NCBI RefSeq assembly: GCF_018812025.1
Contig: NC_063052.1
Coordinates: forward strand, 14,394,001-14,458,000
Direction of reading: 5' to 3'
DNA from: Megalobrama amblycephala
Taxonomy: Eukaryota > Chordata > Actinopteri > Cypriniformes > Xenocyprididae
Length of the DNA: 64,000 nucleotides
Each line of letters starts with the position of its first letter. The first letter of the stretch is position 1. The position numbers and the translations under genes are program-made. The notes beneath the pieces were generated by a model. That model was given only the letters and a program-made list of their open reading frames with translations, was not told where the DNA came from and searched no databases. Shown piece after piece: positions 1 to 10,810 of this stretch.

Positions 1-1353
1 GTAGCAATAAGAGGCCGGAAAAGTTAAATGTACATATAAGGAACAGCTGGAGGACCAATTTGCAACTTATTAGGTCTATTGGCAACATGATTGGGTATAA
101 AAAGAGCCTCTCAGAGTGGCAGTGTCTCTCAGAAGTCAAGATGGGCAGAGGATCACCAATTCTCCCAATGCTGCGGCGAAAAATAGTGGAGCAATATCAG
201 AAAGGAGTTTCTCAGAGAAAAACTGCAAAGAGTTTGAAGTTATCGTCATCTACAGTGCATAATATCATCCAAAGATTCAGAGAATCTGGAACAATCTCTG
301 TGCGTAAGGGTCAAGGCCGGAAAACCATACTGGATGCCCGTGATCTTCGGGCCCTTAGACGGCACTGCATCACATACAGGAATGCTACTGTAATGGAAAT
401 CACAACATGGGCTCAGGAATACTTCCAGAAAACATTGTCGGTGAACACAATCCACCGTGCCATTCGCCGTTGCCGGCTAAAACTCTATAGGTCAAAAAAG
501 AAGCCATATCTAAACATGATCCAGAAGCGCAGGCGTTTTCTGCGGGCCAAGGCTCATTTAAAATGGACTGTGGCAAAGTGGAAAACGGTTCTGTGGTCAG
601 ACGAATCAAAATTTGAAGTTCTTTTTGGAAAACTGGGACGCCATGTCATCCGGACTAAAGAGGACAAGGACAACCCAAGGACAGCGCTCATCAGAAGCCT
701 GCATCTCTGAGGATGGGGTTGCACATGCGTGTGGCATGGGCAGCTTACACATCTGGAAAGGCACCATCAATGCTGAAAGGTATATCCAAGTTCTAGAACA
801 ACATATGCTCCCATCCAGACGTCGTCTCTTTCAGGGAAGACCTTGCATTTTCCAACATGACAATGCCAGACCACATACTGCATCAATCACAACATCATGG
901 CTGCATAGAAGAAGGATCCGGGTACTGAAATGGCCAGCCTGCAGTCCAGATCTTTCACCCATAGAAAACATTTGGCGCATCATAAAGAGGAAGATGCCAC
1001 AAAGAAGACCTAAGACAGTTGAGCAACTAGAAGCCTGTATTAGACAAGAATGGGACAACATTCCTATTCCTAAACTTGAGCAACTTGTCTCCTCAGTCCC
1101 CAGACGTTTGTTATAAAAAGAAGAGGGGATGCCACACAGTGGTAAACATGGCCTTGTCCCAACTTTTTTGAGATGCCATGAAATTTAAAATCAACTTATT
1201 TTTCCCTTAAAATGATACATTTTCTCAGTTTAAACATTTGATATGTCATCTATGTTGTATTCTGAATAAAATATTGAAATTTGAAACTTCCACATCATTG
1301 CATTCTGTTTTTATTCACAATTTATACAGTGTCCCAATTTTTTTGGATTCGGA
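1..1353 (+). mobile_element. Tc1-like transposon, copy 1 (left end cut by window)
   Basis: This is a Tc1/mariner-superfamily DNA transposon. It aligns base for base over most of its length with a second copy at 14036-15613. The window begins just inside the left inverted repeat, so the left end is missing. The right end shows the two direct-repeat motifs typical of IR/DR-type fish Tc1 elements: an inner one near 1150-1176 (GTCCCAACTTTTTTGAGATG) and an outer one near 1328-1353. The element carries a broken transposase and is not expected to be autonomous. Confidence 0.93.
141..1116 (+). pseudogene. Tc1-like transposase, frameshifted
   Basis: The product would be a DDE transposase that binds the element's inverted repeats and performs cut-and-paste integration at TA. 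The likely start is the ATG at 141 (MGRGSPILPM), in frame with a longer opening from 60. The first frame holds the helix-turn-helix DNA-binding region (QRKTAKSLKLSSSTVHNI), the basic RKGQGRKT linker and the first catalytic Asp in LWSDES. It stops at 708-710 after small deletions near 680-740. The second frame (613-1116) carries the second Asp in QHDNARPH and the Glu in DLSPIENIW, at the usual ~34-residue spacing. The C-terminus is also cut short: a deletion near 1107 creates TAA at 1114-1116, and the corresponding stretch of copy 2 keeps extra bases there. Intact Tc1 transposases are about 340 residues, so this is a near-complete but dead copy. Confidence 0.92.
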
Positions 1354-2500
1354 ATTTGTATTTTTATGGTAATGTTGTGGAGAGAGAGAAAAAAAGATAT
1401 TAACTCAAAAATAGATATCAAGACAATATGAAACAATCATGATAATAATAATAGATGTAGTAGTAGTAGTAGTAGTAGACGTAATACTACTAATTATAGT
1501 AATAATGATACATTTGTTTTAAATAAAAAAAACCACAAAATCCCAAAAAATTAAAAACTAAATATTATTAATATATGAATATATTACAATTAAAAAATAT
1601 ATGTTATTGTTAAAATGTTAATAAATTACTAAATAACCTTTTAACATTCATGCTTTTAGACATGCTTTTTGGTGATTGAAATTTAATCAAACCAATAAAA
1701 AGGAAGACAGAAAAAATTAAAATGGAAAACACAGAATTTAGAGGGAAAAAATTAGATGGAATTTGGGAAAAAACAGATTTCATTGTGCCCTGGATATAAA
1801 GTCACAATTATGAACTGACTTACAGGGCCAAAGACATCACTAAATTGATCTAGGCTTCAGTTACAGCAATCAGTATATTAATGATCAAACCGGCATTTGA
1901 CTTTAACAACTGTAGATCCCTAAAACTCTCCTCTCAACAAGACACCACAAGATTAATAATCATCTCTGAACAACATAAACACCCTGAAAAAGACAGGGAT
2001 TACATCTACGGTGATGATGTTTATAAACACGGCAATCTCAGCCGTTCAGCAATCTAATTTCAATACTGACATAATTTATGGGCATTAATCCTGTTTACCC
2101 TAAGAGATTTTAGTGGCACATCAATATCTCATCATATTTAGTTGGCCTTAATATTACCTCAAGAAAGCCTTCACTCTCAACACCATCCGTTTAACACCAT
2201 GACAAATCAGGAAACCCTCTAGCAGCTGAAATTCTTGTTTTGTCAATGGATCTGCTCAACATCCAGGAGACCTACTACTTACTAATTCAACTACATCATT
2301 TTCCACTACAGTGTTACAGAAGTGCAGCTTTTCAGTGTAGCTTCAACAAGAAGTGGTGTAGCGCAGTGGTTCCCAACATGAGGTGACAGAGGGTAGACAA
2401 ACACAATGGTGAGGTCTGCCTTTCATTTAAATAACATTAAAATGTGGAGGGAAAAGTGGGGTTTTAGCATGAAGAACATATAGACACAGACTGTGCATAG
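1354..2500. other. AT-rich intergenic stretch, no gene seen
   Basis: No coding potential or recognisable repeat apart from a GTA-type trinucleotide tract near 1456-1480 and short A-rich runs. It lies downstream of trps1, in what is probably a gene-poor region. Confidence 0.6.
1456..1480. repeat. (TAG)n microsatellite
   Basis: About eight uninterrupted TAG/GTA trinucleotides within an AT-rich stretch. Confidence 0.85.
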
Positions 2501-2504
2501 AAAT

Positions 2505-2935
2505 TGAAAGGGTTAGTTCACCCAAAAATGAAAATCCTGTCATTAATTACTCACCCGTAAGACTTTCATTCATCTTCAGAACACAAATGAAGATATTTTT
2601 AAATGAAATCGGACCGATTTTTGTCCCTCCATTGACAGCTACACCACTACCACTTTGGCGCTTCAAAAAGTTCATAAAGAGATCATAAAACGAATCCATA
2701 TGAATTGAGCAGTTTAGTCCAAATTGTCTTCCAAGAGACATGATCCCTTTATACGCTGAACAATATATTTAATTTAGGCTTTTATTCATATATAAACATT
2801 AATCAACTCACACATCAGTTGGTAAATGGAAGCTCAAGCACGTTTGCTTGACTCGTGTGAGAACCAATGGGTTCATTCTTGTGTGTTACGCAGCACGTTT
2901 GAACAAGCAAGAATGAAATTTCTCCTGAATATCCA
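2505..2935 (+). repeat. Interspersed DNA-transposon-derived repeat (GGGTTAGTTCACCC family)
   Basis: It starts with GGGTTAGTTCACCCAAAAAT followed by the ATGAAAAT...CATTAATTACTCACCC block. That block is a very abundant interspersed terminus in cyprinid genomes, known to me as a non-autonomous DNA-transposon end. Related termini occur in this window at 40170-40220, 54370-54430 and 60031-60197. The interior has no intact reading frame. The superfamily cannot be fixed from sequence alone. Confidence 0.65.
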
Positions 2936-2964
2936 CACAAATGCAAATGTGACACTGATGACAT

Positions 2965-2999
2965 TGAATGAATGAATGAATGAATGAATGAATGAATGA
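2965..2999. repeat. (TGAA)n microsatellite
   Basis: Nearly nine perfect TGAA tetranucleotides in tandem. Confidence 0.92.
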
Positions 3000-3325
3000 C
3001 TCATTAAGACAGTGACTTGCCACCACCTACTGGCGGTTTTAGTTTAATTTATTGCTTTATTTATTATATTGATAATTATATTAATGGGATTTTAAGAATT
3101 TGACATAAAACATGACACATGAATTTAATAGAGTTGATTTTCAGGTGGGTTATTTCAACCCATGTTTGGGTCAAATATGGACAATCCCAACCGTTGGTAC
3201 ACATTTTTAAATTAAATTATTTTCCCTTAATGGCAAAGGTGTGACTGAAATGTCAGTGGAAGAGATGGATGTTAAATTCCCCAGGGGGTATGACACTCTA
3301 CAAGAAGTTTGGGAACCACAATTTA

Positions 3326-3620
3326 ACAATGTTAGAGAAAGTTACTTTTAAACGTAATGCATTACAATATTGTGCTACTCCCTAAAAAAGTTACTTAGTT
3401 ACTTTTGCATTACTTTTTCTCTCCTGGGCTGGGCTTGTTTTTTTTGTTTTTTTTAATAACAACAACAAAAAAGGCCCTTTCATACTAAAAGTGAAATTGA
3501 ATAAGCCTCATGCATGCATATTCATGCCTGTACAGTAGAGGGCGTAACTCAAACAAACTTTTCATTCTGGATTAAAGAAGAATATGATACAAGAGAATGA
3601 AGTTCAACACTCTTATTTCT
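3326..3620. repeat. Left part of a DNA-transposon remnant split by LINE insertions
   Basis: The stretch is rich in GTTACTT/AAGTAAC motifs, for example AAAAAAGTTACTTAGTTACT. The same motif cluster appears in opposite orientation at 7310-7446, on the far side of the LINE block. The pair looks like the two ends of one non-autonomous DNA transposon of a common fish type, pushed apart by later LINE insertions. Single-element status is inference; the motif similarity is seen directly. Confidence 0.5.
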
Positions 3621-4015
3621 TAATCTTTTTTTTTTTTTTTTTTTTGCTTATTAGTATGGTTGAATTAGATCATTGAAGGTCAGCAGCAAAGACATTGGTT
3701 AATAAAGTGAGAATAAATACATAAAGTATATTATATTAATTTAATATAGTTAATTATTACAGGTTTGTGTAAAATTCTGAGATTGCATTTCACTGTTTTT
3801 ATTAATTTTAAGGGAATACTGAATGTTTTCATGCAAGTGAGATGAGTAAATGCATGTTCACATTTAGTCTGCATTTACATACATTTACATTTAGTCATTT
3901 AGCAGATGCTTTTCTCCAAAGCGACTTACACATGAGAATAGTAGAAGCAATCAAATCAATATGAGTACATCAGTATGTAAGTGCTGTATCAAGTCACAGT
4001 TTCATCAGTTTAAAT

Positions 4016-4500
4016 CTAGATTAAAGACGCATCTCTTTAGCCAAGCATTCACATAATGGATCTCATATCAGATCAATTGCACATGACTATCTTTGCTTAA
4101 TGTTATGAGCAGCAGCTACGCTAATTATTCTCCATTTGCTTTTCTGTTTTGCCTCGGGACGCCCGTCCCGAGGTGACTAGAGAGGACATCAGCTTCAGTT
4201 TGGATCCAGCCTCTTAAGAAGACCTCAGATGACCAACACCTATGAAGAGACGGTGCCAAGAAGACGCAATCATCTGGATCAACATGCACATTGCACAATT
4301 TCTACATCCTAATTATTGTTAATATGTAATTCATTTTTCCAGGAACTCATTGCTTCTACGTTCAGTTAAACTGCTAACAGTGATTGTAAATTAATTGCCT
4401 AAATTATTACATTATTTGCTAACTGCATTCTTTAAATTGTAACGTTGACATGCATTCTCTGTAAAGCTGCTTTGAAATGATATGTATTGTGAAAAGCGAA
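4016..4500 (+). mobile_element. LINE 3'-end fragment, plus strand
   Basis: It begins AAATCTAGATTAAAGACGCA and ends TGTAAAGCTGCTTTGAAATG...TATTGTGAAAAGCG. This is the 3' UTR layout of fish L2/CR1-like LINEs, where the end resembles a conserved stem-loop before the tail. No coding part is present. Its orientation is opposite to the surrounding LINE, which suggests a secondary insertion. Confidence 0.7.
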
Positions 4501-4512
4501 AGGATTTTTTTT

Positions 4513-7252
4513 TTATTTTAATAATACACAAATAGATGGAAAAAGAATAGAAAAAAGAAAAGATAAATAAAAAGTAAGTGCTACTATTACTGGGTCAAGT
4601 GTTGACAAAAAAGGTATGTCTTTAGCAGTTTTTTTGAAAATGGCTAAAGACTCAGCTGCTTGGATAGAGCGTGGTAGGTCATCCCACCAGCCAGGAACAG
4701 ACCCAGAGAAGGTCAGTGAGAGTAATTTTGTGCCCCTTTTGGATGGCACCACAAGGCGCCGTTCACTTGCAGAATGCAAGCTTCTGGAGGGCGCATAAGT
4801 CTGAAGTAGTGAGTTTAGGTATAGTGGTGCAGAGCCAGTGGTTGTTCTGTAGGCCAACATCAGAGCCTTGAATTGGATGCGAGCAGCTATTGGCAGCCAA
4901 TGTAAACTGATGAAGAGAGGTGTGACGTGTGCTCTGTTTGGTTCGTTAAAGACCACTCTTCCTGCAGCATTCTGGATCAGTTGTAGAGGCTTGACAGTGC
5001 ATGGCTAGAAGGCCAGAGAGAGCATTACAATAGTCCAGTCTGGATAGAACAAGAGCTTGGACAAGTGGAATGCTCTGATAGGAAGGATCTAATCTTCATA
5101 ATGTTGTACAAGGCAAATCTGCAGGACCGGGCCGTTGTAGCAACACGATCTGTGAAGCTTAAACAATCATCAATCACCACTCCAAGGTTCCTGGCAGTCC
5201 TGAAAGGAGTTATGGTTGACGACCCAAGTTGAATGGAAATGTTATGATGAAGTGTTGGATTCGGCACCGACCACAAGCAGTTCCGTTTTTGCAAGGTTGA
5301 GTTGAAGGTGGTGGTCCTTCATCCAGGCAGAAATGGCTGTCAGGCAGGCTGTGATGTGACCAGCAACCGTCGGATTCATCTGGTTGGAATGAGAGGTAGA
5401 GTTGCGTGTCATCAGCATAACAGTGATAGGAAAAAAACCATGTTCCTGAATGACAGATCCTAGTGATGACATGTAGATGGAGAAGAGAAGTGGTCCAAGC
5501 ACTGAGCCCTGAGGTACCCCAGTAGCAAGATGATGTGACTTGGACACCTCACCTCTCCAAGATACCCTGAAGGACCTACCTGAGAGGTAAGACTTGAATC
5601 ACTGGAGTGCGGTTTCCTGAGATGAGCCCTTAGACAAGAGGGTTGACAGGAGGATCTGGTGGTTAACTGTGTCAAAAGCAGCAGACAGATCCAGCAAGAT
5701 GAGTAGTGATGATTTTGAAGTTGCTCGTGCCAGTCTCGGGGCTTCAGTGACTGAGAGCTGGACAGTTGAGTGGCCACTCTTGAAGCCAGGAGGTTTTTCT
5801 GTGTGAGATAAGTAGACAGCTGGTTGATCACAATCTCTCTCATGTGTCTTTGGAAGAAGGGATACCGGTCTATAGTTTTCTAAAAGTGCTGGATTCAGAG
5901 TGGGTTTTTTAAGGAGTGGGGTAATCCTCGCCTGCTTAAAAGCTTTGGGAAATGTACCAGTGTGAAGAGAAGAACTGATAATGTGAGTGAGTGCAAGTAC
6001 AATTGAGGAGGAGATGGCCTGAAGAAGATGAGTGGGGATAGGGTCTAGCGGACAGATAGTAGGGTGATTGGAAAGGATGAGTTTTGAAACATCTGCCTCA
6101 GAGAGCATAGAGAATGAGGGGAGAATTTCTGTGTTTTCCATTAAGATGTTATTGTCAGTGTGTGGTGTGGATAATTGGCCGCTGATGGTTGTTATTTTAT
6201 CTGTGAAAAATGCGGCAAAGTCATCAGCTGTAAGAGTTGATGTGGGAGGGAGGAGAGGAAGGGCAAAGAAAAGAAGAGAAGGTTTTGAAAAGTGTGTGGG
6301 AATCAGTAGAATTGTTAATTTTATTGTGATAGTATGTGGTTTTTGGAATTGGAGACATTTGTAGAGAAAGAAGAAAGGAGTGACTGATAGAAGCTCAGAT
6401 CAGTAGGATCTTTAGATTTGCGCCACTTCCTCTCTGCAGCCCTGAGTCTAGACCAGTGCTCACGGAGAGCATCGGATAGCCAGGGGGCAGAGGGGGTGGC
6501 ACGGGCTGGTCTGGATGAAAGGGGGCAGAAGTCATCTAAGCAAGATGTTAGAGTGGTGCAAAGAGTAGCATTGTTAGTGTCCAGTGATGAGAACTGATTA
6601 GGGGGAGGAAGTAAGGATGAGACCAAAAAGGATAGGTCGGATGGTGAGAGTGAGCGTAGGTTTCGCCGAAAAGTAACATGTGGTGGAGTGTGTGTTGAGT
6701 TAGGGGTCAGGTTGAGAATAAAAGTGATGTGGAAATGGTCTGAGGTGTGTAGTGGAGTAACCAGTGTATTGTCAGTGGAGCCACAGCGTGTGTAGATGAG
6801 GTCCAATTGGTTACCTGATTTGTGGGTAGCTGAAGTAGACACTCGCTTGAGATCAAATGAGGCAAGCAGAGTGTGGAAGTCAGCAGCCTGAGGTTTGTCT
6901 AGATGGATGTTCAAATCTCCAAGTACTAGCAGAGGAGTACCATACTCAGGGAAGGATGAGAGTAACACATCTAACTCCTTCAAGAAGTTACTTAGCTGAC
7001 CTGGGGGACGATAAACAACTACAACATGGATTTTAGCAGGGTAGGTGATGGTAATTGCATGTGATTCAAATGAGCTATTGTCACAGAAAGATTGTAAAGG
7101 ATTGAACTTCCATTCATTGGCATAAGCAGACCAGTACCACCACCCATCCCAATCTGGCTTGGGGTGTGAGAGAAAGTGAAATGAGAGGAGAGGGCTGCTA
7201 ACTGTAGTCTAGAACTACAATAACCATCATGTTTAGACAGCACACACAACAC
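4513..7252 (-). pseudogene. LINE ORF2 (endonuclease + reverse transcriptase), multiply frameshifted
   Basis: The ancestral protein would nick target DNA with an APE-type endonuclease and prime reverse transcription of the LINE RNA. Endonuclease motifs include LVLGDLNIHLDKPQ, GNQLDLIYTR and the terminal SDHFHITF. Reverse transcriptase motifs include ITPLLKKPTLNP with ENYRPVSLLP, LLDLSAAFDTVNH, and [20 protein letters not shown]. The catalytic YADD is still encoded around 5405-5430 (YHCYADDTQ) but in a different frame from the preceding GVPQGS motif, so a frameshift separates the two. The C-terminus has VTPLFISLHWLPIAARIQFK and VPGWWDDLP, typical of the CR1/L2 group. At least five frame breaks make it inactive. 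The exact family name is not certain. Confidence 0.9.
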
Positions 7253-7309
7253 CTCTGCACTTAATTTCTCTCAATATGAGGACAGGAGAGCTGTCACTCA
7301 ATAAATGTT

Positions 7310-7446
7310 ATTTATAAATGCATTACTTATTTGAAAAAGTAACTTAGATATTTTGTCGTAAATTGAAAAATGCGTTACGTTACTAGTTACTTGAAAAAGT
7401 AATCTGAGTACGTAACTCAAGTTACGTGTAACATGTTACTCCGAAC
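7310..7446. repeat. Right part of the split DNA-transposon remnant
   Basis: Dense GTAAC/GTTAC motifs (GCGTTACGTTACTAGTTACT, AAGTTACGTGTAACATGTTA) mirror those at 3326-3420. See the entry at 3326. Assignment to a superfamily is not possible by eye. Confidence 0.45.
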
Positions 7447-7459
7447 ACAGCAATTTAAT

Positions 7460-7485
7460 GTGTCTATATTTACTAATATAGACAC
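7460..7485. repeat. Perfect 11-bp inverted repeat with 4-nt loop
   Basis: GTGTCTATATT and AATATAGACAC are exact reverse complements separated by TACT. The structure directly abuts the 18-bp minisatellite that follows. Function unknown. Confidence 0.85.
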
Positions 7486-7486
7486 A

Positions 7487-7540
7487 TGAATACGATCCTC
7501 AATTTGAATACGATCCTCAACTTGAATACGATCCTCAACT
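7487..7540. repeat. 18-bp minisatellite, three units
   Basis: Three adjacent copies of TGAATACGATCCTCAAYT with one or two substitutions. It lies between the hairpin at 7460-7485 and the LINE 3' fragment that starts near 7618. Confidence 0.88.
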
Positions 7541-7617
7541 GGATGGAACTGAAATAAATACTTTGATTGTTGCGATCCTATCAGACTTATGATAGCAACC
7601 TGATTGTAACAAAGCAC

Positions 7618-7974
7618 TGTTCGCCAGAGGAGAACTGGCCCCCCGACTAAGCCTGGTTTCTCCCAAGGTTTTTTTTCTTCTCCATTTTAACACCTATTTG
7701 CCACTTGTTTGCCACCTGATGTCACCTGATGGAGTTTGGGTTCCTTGCCGCTGTCTCCTTTGGCTTGCTTAGTTGGGGACACTTGACATTTGATATTCAA
7801 TAGTATTCTTGACATTTATTCAACAGTGCTTCTGATCTGCCTGCATTGACACTATTATTTAAGAGCTGCTGTGCAGCCAAATTATGTACCAGTTATCAAT
7901 GTAAAGCTGCTTTGACACAATCTGCATTGTAAAAAGCGCTATATAAATAAAGGTGACTTGACTTGACTTGACTA
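7618..7974 (+). mobile_element. L2-like LINE 3' UTR fragment with (ACTTG)n tail
   Basis: It holds CGCCAGAGGAGAACTGGCCC near the start and TGTAAAGCTGCTTTGACACA with AAGCGCTATATAAATAAAGG at the end, then a short GACTT/ACTTG tail. This is the characteristic 3' end of fish L2-type LINEs. The coding region is absent, as expected for 5' truncation on insertion. Confidence 0.8.
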
Positions 7975-10335
7975 AATCCTCACTAGGCTGGTTTGTGTCA
8001 CCAAGGCCAGACAATTAGAAAGCAGAGAAGCAGAAAAATGTGAATTGGCAATGTGCCTTTACAAACATTTACAAGTATAATTGTAAGTCTTATTAAATGC
8101 AGCATGATATACATGTGTGGTGTGGCCAGAGACAGGTCCATTCAACAAATAACTGAAGTGTAAACTCCTCCTGAGAACAATGCACTGCGAGAAAGACACC
8201 AGAGATCATGAAACTCAAATCATGGCAATTTGTTAAGAAAACACAAACAGGGAGACTTTGAACTTGAACCTCTGACTGTGCCCTGCACCCTCAGATCCAT
8301 CAATAGACTTCTCATGGGTATCTACAGTAACCCTTAACGGTGGGAAACAAAGGTGAAAGGTTGCAACAAAGCCTTCATTTCACATGGCAGGAGGGTGGAG
8401 AGTCGACAAGTAAATTACTTTAATTTATTCCCCTTTTAATTTGCTGCAACTTCAAGACGATTTAATTAGCGCTCCAGGGTCTGATCATATGATCGCTCCA
8501 TCCAGCACACTTGCTGCTGACTCCGGGCTCCCACAGAGATCCCGAGCTCTAATTCATAGTTTCCGTCAGGTCCAACTTTGCTCTCTGATCTCATCCGGAG
8601 GAGTCATATTCTCTCAGTGTGTGTGCCTCAGACACGTCGAACACAAAACACAGATGCTGAGAGGATGTGTGTGTTTGCAGGCACAGATCGAACATGTGTA
8701 ACAACATGTGTAAGATTGCTTGCTGAGGGGGTGAGAAAAAGAGGTAAAAGCTACACAGACTGGATAGAGTTCTTATAATGCGTTCAAGTCCTCCTGGGAA
8801 GTTTGTATTTAGGAGTTGGGAAGTTGTTTACGACATCAGGTGTGTTCAAGTCACAAAAAAGCTTGACAATGTCACTGCTTAAATACCTGTAAGTGTTGTG
8901 CAATTCCGCCACATTTCTCACTGACACGCCCCCAACACCTAAACAGTTTTCCACTGGTATTTACCGACTTTGGTGGCGTTCATGTGTGTTCAACTCTAAC
9001 ATGACTTGAATGCATCATTAGGCACAGAAGGAAATTCGCTGATGGCAGCAAGTCAACCCTGAACAAAACAAAACACACATAAGAGTACTTGCATAAATTT
9101 CAGTATTTAGTTGGAAAATAATTATTATAATATTAGTTTTGAAACAATGCGTTTACATGTGCACCAATAATGTAATTATTTCCAAAAATCAGAGTAAGGA
9201 CTAATGCTGCCTTCGCACACTATCGGAATTGTCATAAATATGAGTTTCCTAGTTGGAAATTGGACATGAATGTCCTCTTAAGTCGTATTTACTACTGGGA
9301 AACTCAGCAGCAATCATTCTCTTCTCCGCCATGTAAAGTTTCTGGCACACGATTATCTCTGTGATTGGTATACTTTTTTAGTTTTTTTTCCACAACAGCT
9401 ACATCACCTTGTCTTCGTCGTCAAAGTAGTTCATATTTAGCACTTCCAGTTCCTTTTACACACCTCACTTAAACCTAAAATAATCATTCATAAAGTTCGA
9501 AAAGGTTGAAGCGAATTACAAATCTTATGTCATAAAAGCATTCTGAGGTGCAAGTATCTACCCAAGTAGTTGCCAGGTTTTCACAACAAAGCCTGTCCGA
9601 TTGCTACTCAAAACTAGCCCAAACGCAGAGATGGGATCCCCTATAAAAAAAAAAAAAGTGTTCCGGGGGTAAAATCTGCGTTTTTGGTGGGGCTCCCCTG
9701 GTAAAATTTGCATTACAGGGGCTACATATCATGTTAATTGGGGTCGTTTCAGCCCGAGGACATGAAAAACAACCCGCAGGAACAGTGTTTAAGTAGCCCA
9801 ATTTCGCAGGAAAACCGCGGACTTGGCAACACTGCGCATGAGCGCTGTCCAGCATAGGGGTGTGCACAAATAGTCGAATACTCGATCTGTAATTAATATT
9901 CGAAAAATAAAAATACTATTCGAATTTTACTACGTTGCTTTGCTTGCTGTAAATGTAGTGAATCCATTATAAATCCTAAAACGCAGTTATAACTAAATGC
10001 ACTTGGTGGTGCTGTGGAGCGTGTTTAACATGTTTATTGTATTTGATCGTCACAATGTTGTTGTCTGCCTCGCGAAGTTTGGAATTACATATATGAAAAT
10101 TATCTTACAAAATGGAATTAATTTTGATCAAATGAATTAATGAAACCGAGTGATCCTAATATCACCACCATAATGAAAAAGCATGTGAACTCAAAACACC
10201 TGTCGAATGAGGAAAGACAGCTGTCCATCACTGCATTCACAGCTGTACCCCTGAGTGAGCCGAGAAGATAACTGATAGCAAAATGATCTCGAAACATATG
10301 CTTCCTTTAAGTTTCGGCGAGGGAGACATATTTCA
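7975..10335. other. No gene seen; a few decayed repeat traces
   Basis: Mostly unique-looking AT-rich sequence. Stretches near 8770-8860 and 9205-9330 (GAAGTTTGTATTTAGGAG, GTCGTATTTACTACTGGGAA) resemble interspersed fish DNA repeats but have no clear ends. Short open frames here have no recognisable domains. Confidence 0.5.
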
Positions 10336-10339
10336 CGAA

Positions 10340-10650
10340 CAAAAAACGGGCAGTTTTTGTTCGTCGGCCGACTAAGTTTTCTCAGTTGGTCCTCGTCGGC
10401 TTTTTTTGGGGCGATTCGACATGTTGAATCGGCGTCGGAGCTCGTTGGTCCGTCGGGCCATCTGATCATTCTGATTGGCTGTTCAGCTACTGCCATCTGC
10501 TGGTACAGAAAAGCATTTCATCTTACGCAGGCGCAGAATGGACGTGCTACTTGGTCGTCGGCTGTCGAGCGTCGGTTTGGTGTTTCAGGGCGACTTTGGA
10601 CCCAGACGCTGCTGACATGAGCCAACCCCGTCACCACTAGTTCGTCGACG
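10340..10650 (+). repeat. GC/CpG-rich interspersed repeat
   Basis: A CpG-dense patch (GTCGGCCGACTAAG, CGGCGTCGGAGCTCG, CTGTCGAGCGTCGG) about 300 bp long in AT-rich surroundings. The text includes CCATCTGCTGGTACAGAAAA and GCAGGCGCAGAATGGACGTG, which I associate with a dispersed cyprinid repeat. No open frame with a known domain. It could alternatively be a small CpG island; the repeat reading is the more likely one. Confidence 0.5.
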
Positions 10651-10654
10651 TCGG

Positions 10655-10810
10655 AGTTGCCAAATTAGTATGAATTCATAACAATGACCTACCCCTAACC
10701 TCGCCCCTAAACCTACCCTTCAATGGGATTTAGACAAATTGTTAGCCACCTCGTAAAATCCGTACGAATTGGTCGTGAGATAGCATTGGTACGTCACCGT
10801 GGTCAGAGTG
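10655..10810. repeat. Short DNA-transposon-like repeat (CCTACCCCTAACC family)
   Basis: It contains CCTACCCCTAACCTCGCCCC and the imperfectly inverted flanks AGTATGAATTC and CGTACGAATTGG. This is a common fish MITE signature. A related C-rich motif lies inside the MITE at 56975-57355. Confidence 0.5.

Larger units (their letters stand above)
3877..7260 (-). mobile_element. CR1/L2-group LINE, 5'-truncated, interrupted
   Basis: A non-LTR retrotransposon on the minus strand. From right to left it shows an endonuclease remnant (7252-6321), reverse transcriptase (6141-5242) and the C-terminal region (5294-4513). The probable 3' tail is at 3960-3877, reading TAAGTCGCTTTGGAGAAAAG then ATCTGCTAAATGACTAAATG, the familiar end of fish LINEs of this kind. 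Between coding end and tail sits an opposite-strand LINE 3' fragment (4016-4500), which looks like a later insertion. The 5' region is missing beyond about 7260. A similar 3' tail recurs at 27855-27895. Confidence 0.85.

Noticed and set aside
246..1061. Antisense frames across the Tc1 transposase (also in copy 2 at 14482-15398)
   Set aside because: They recur in both copies only because the sense strand is conserved. They have no independent motifs.
10679..10730. Possible telomere-like CCTAACC repeat
   Set aside because: CCTACCCCTAACC-type text is irregular and occurs within a known type of dispersed repeat, so it is not an interstitial telomere.
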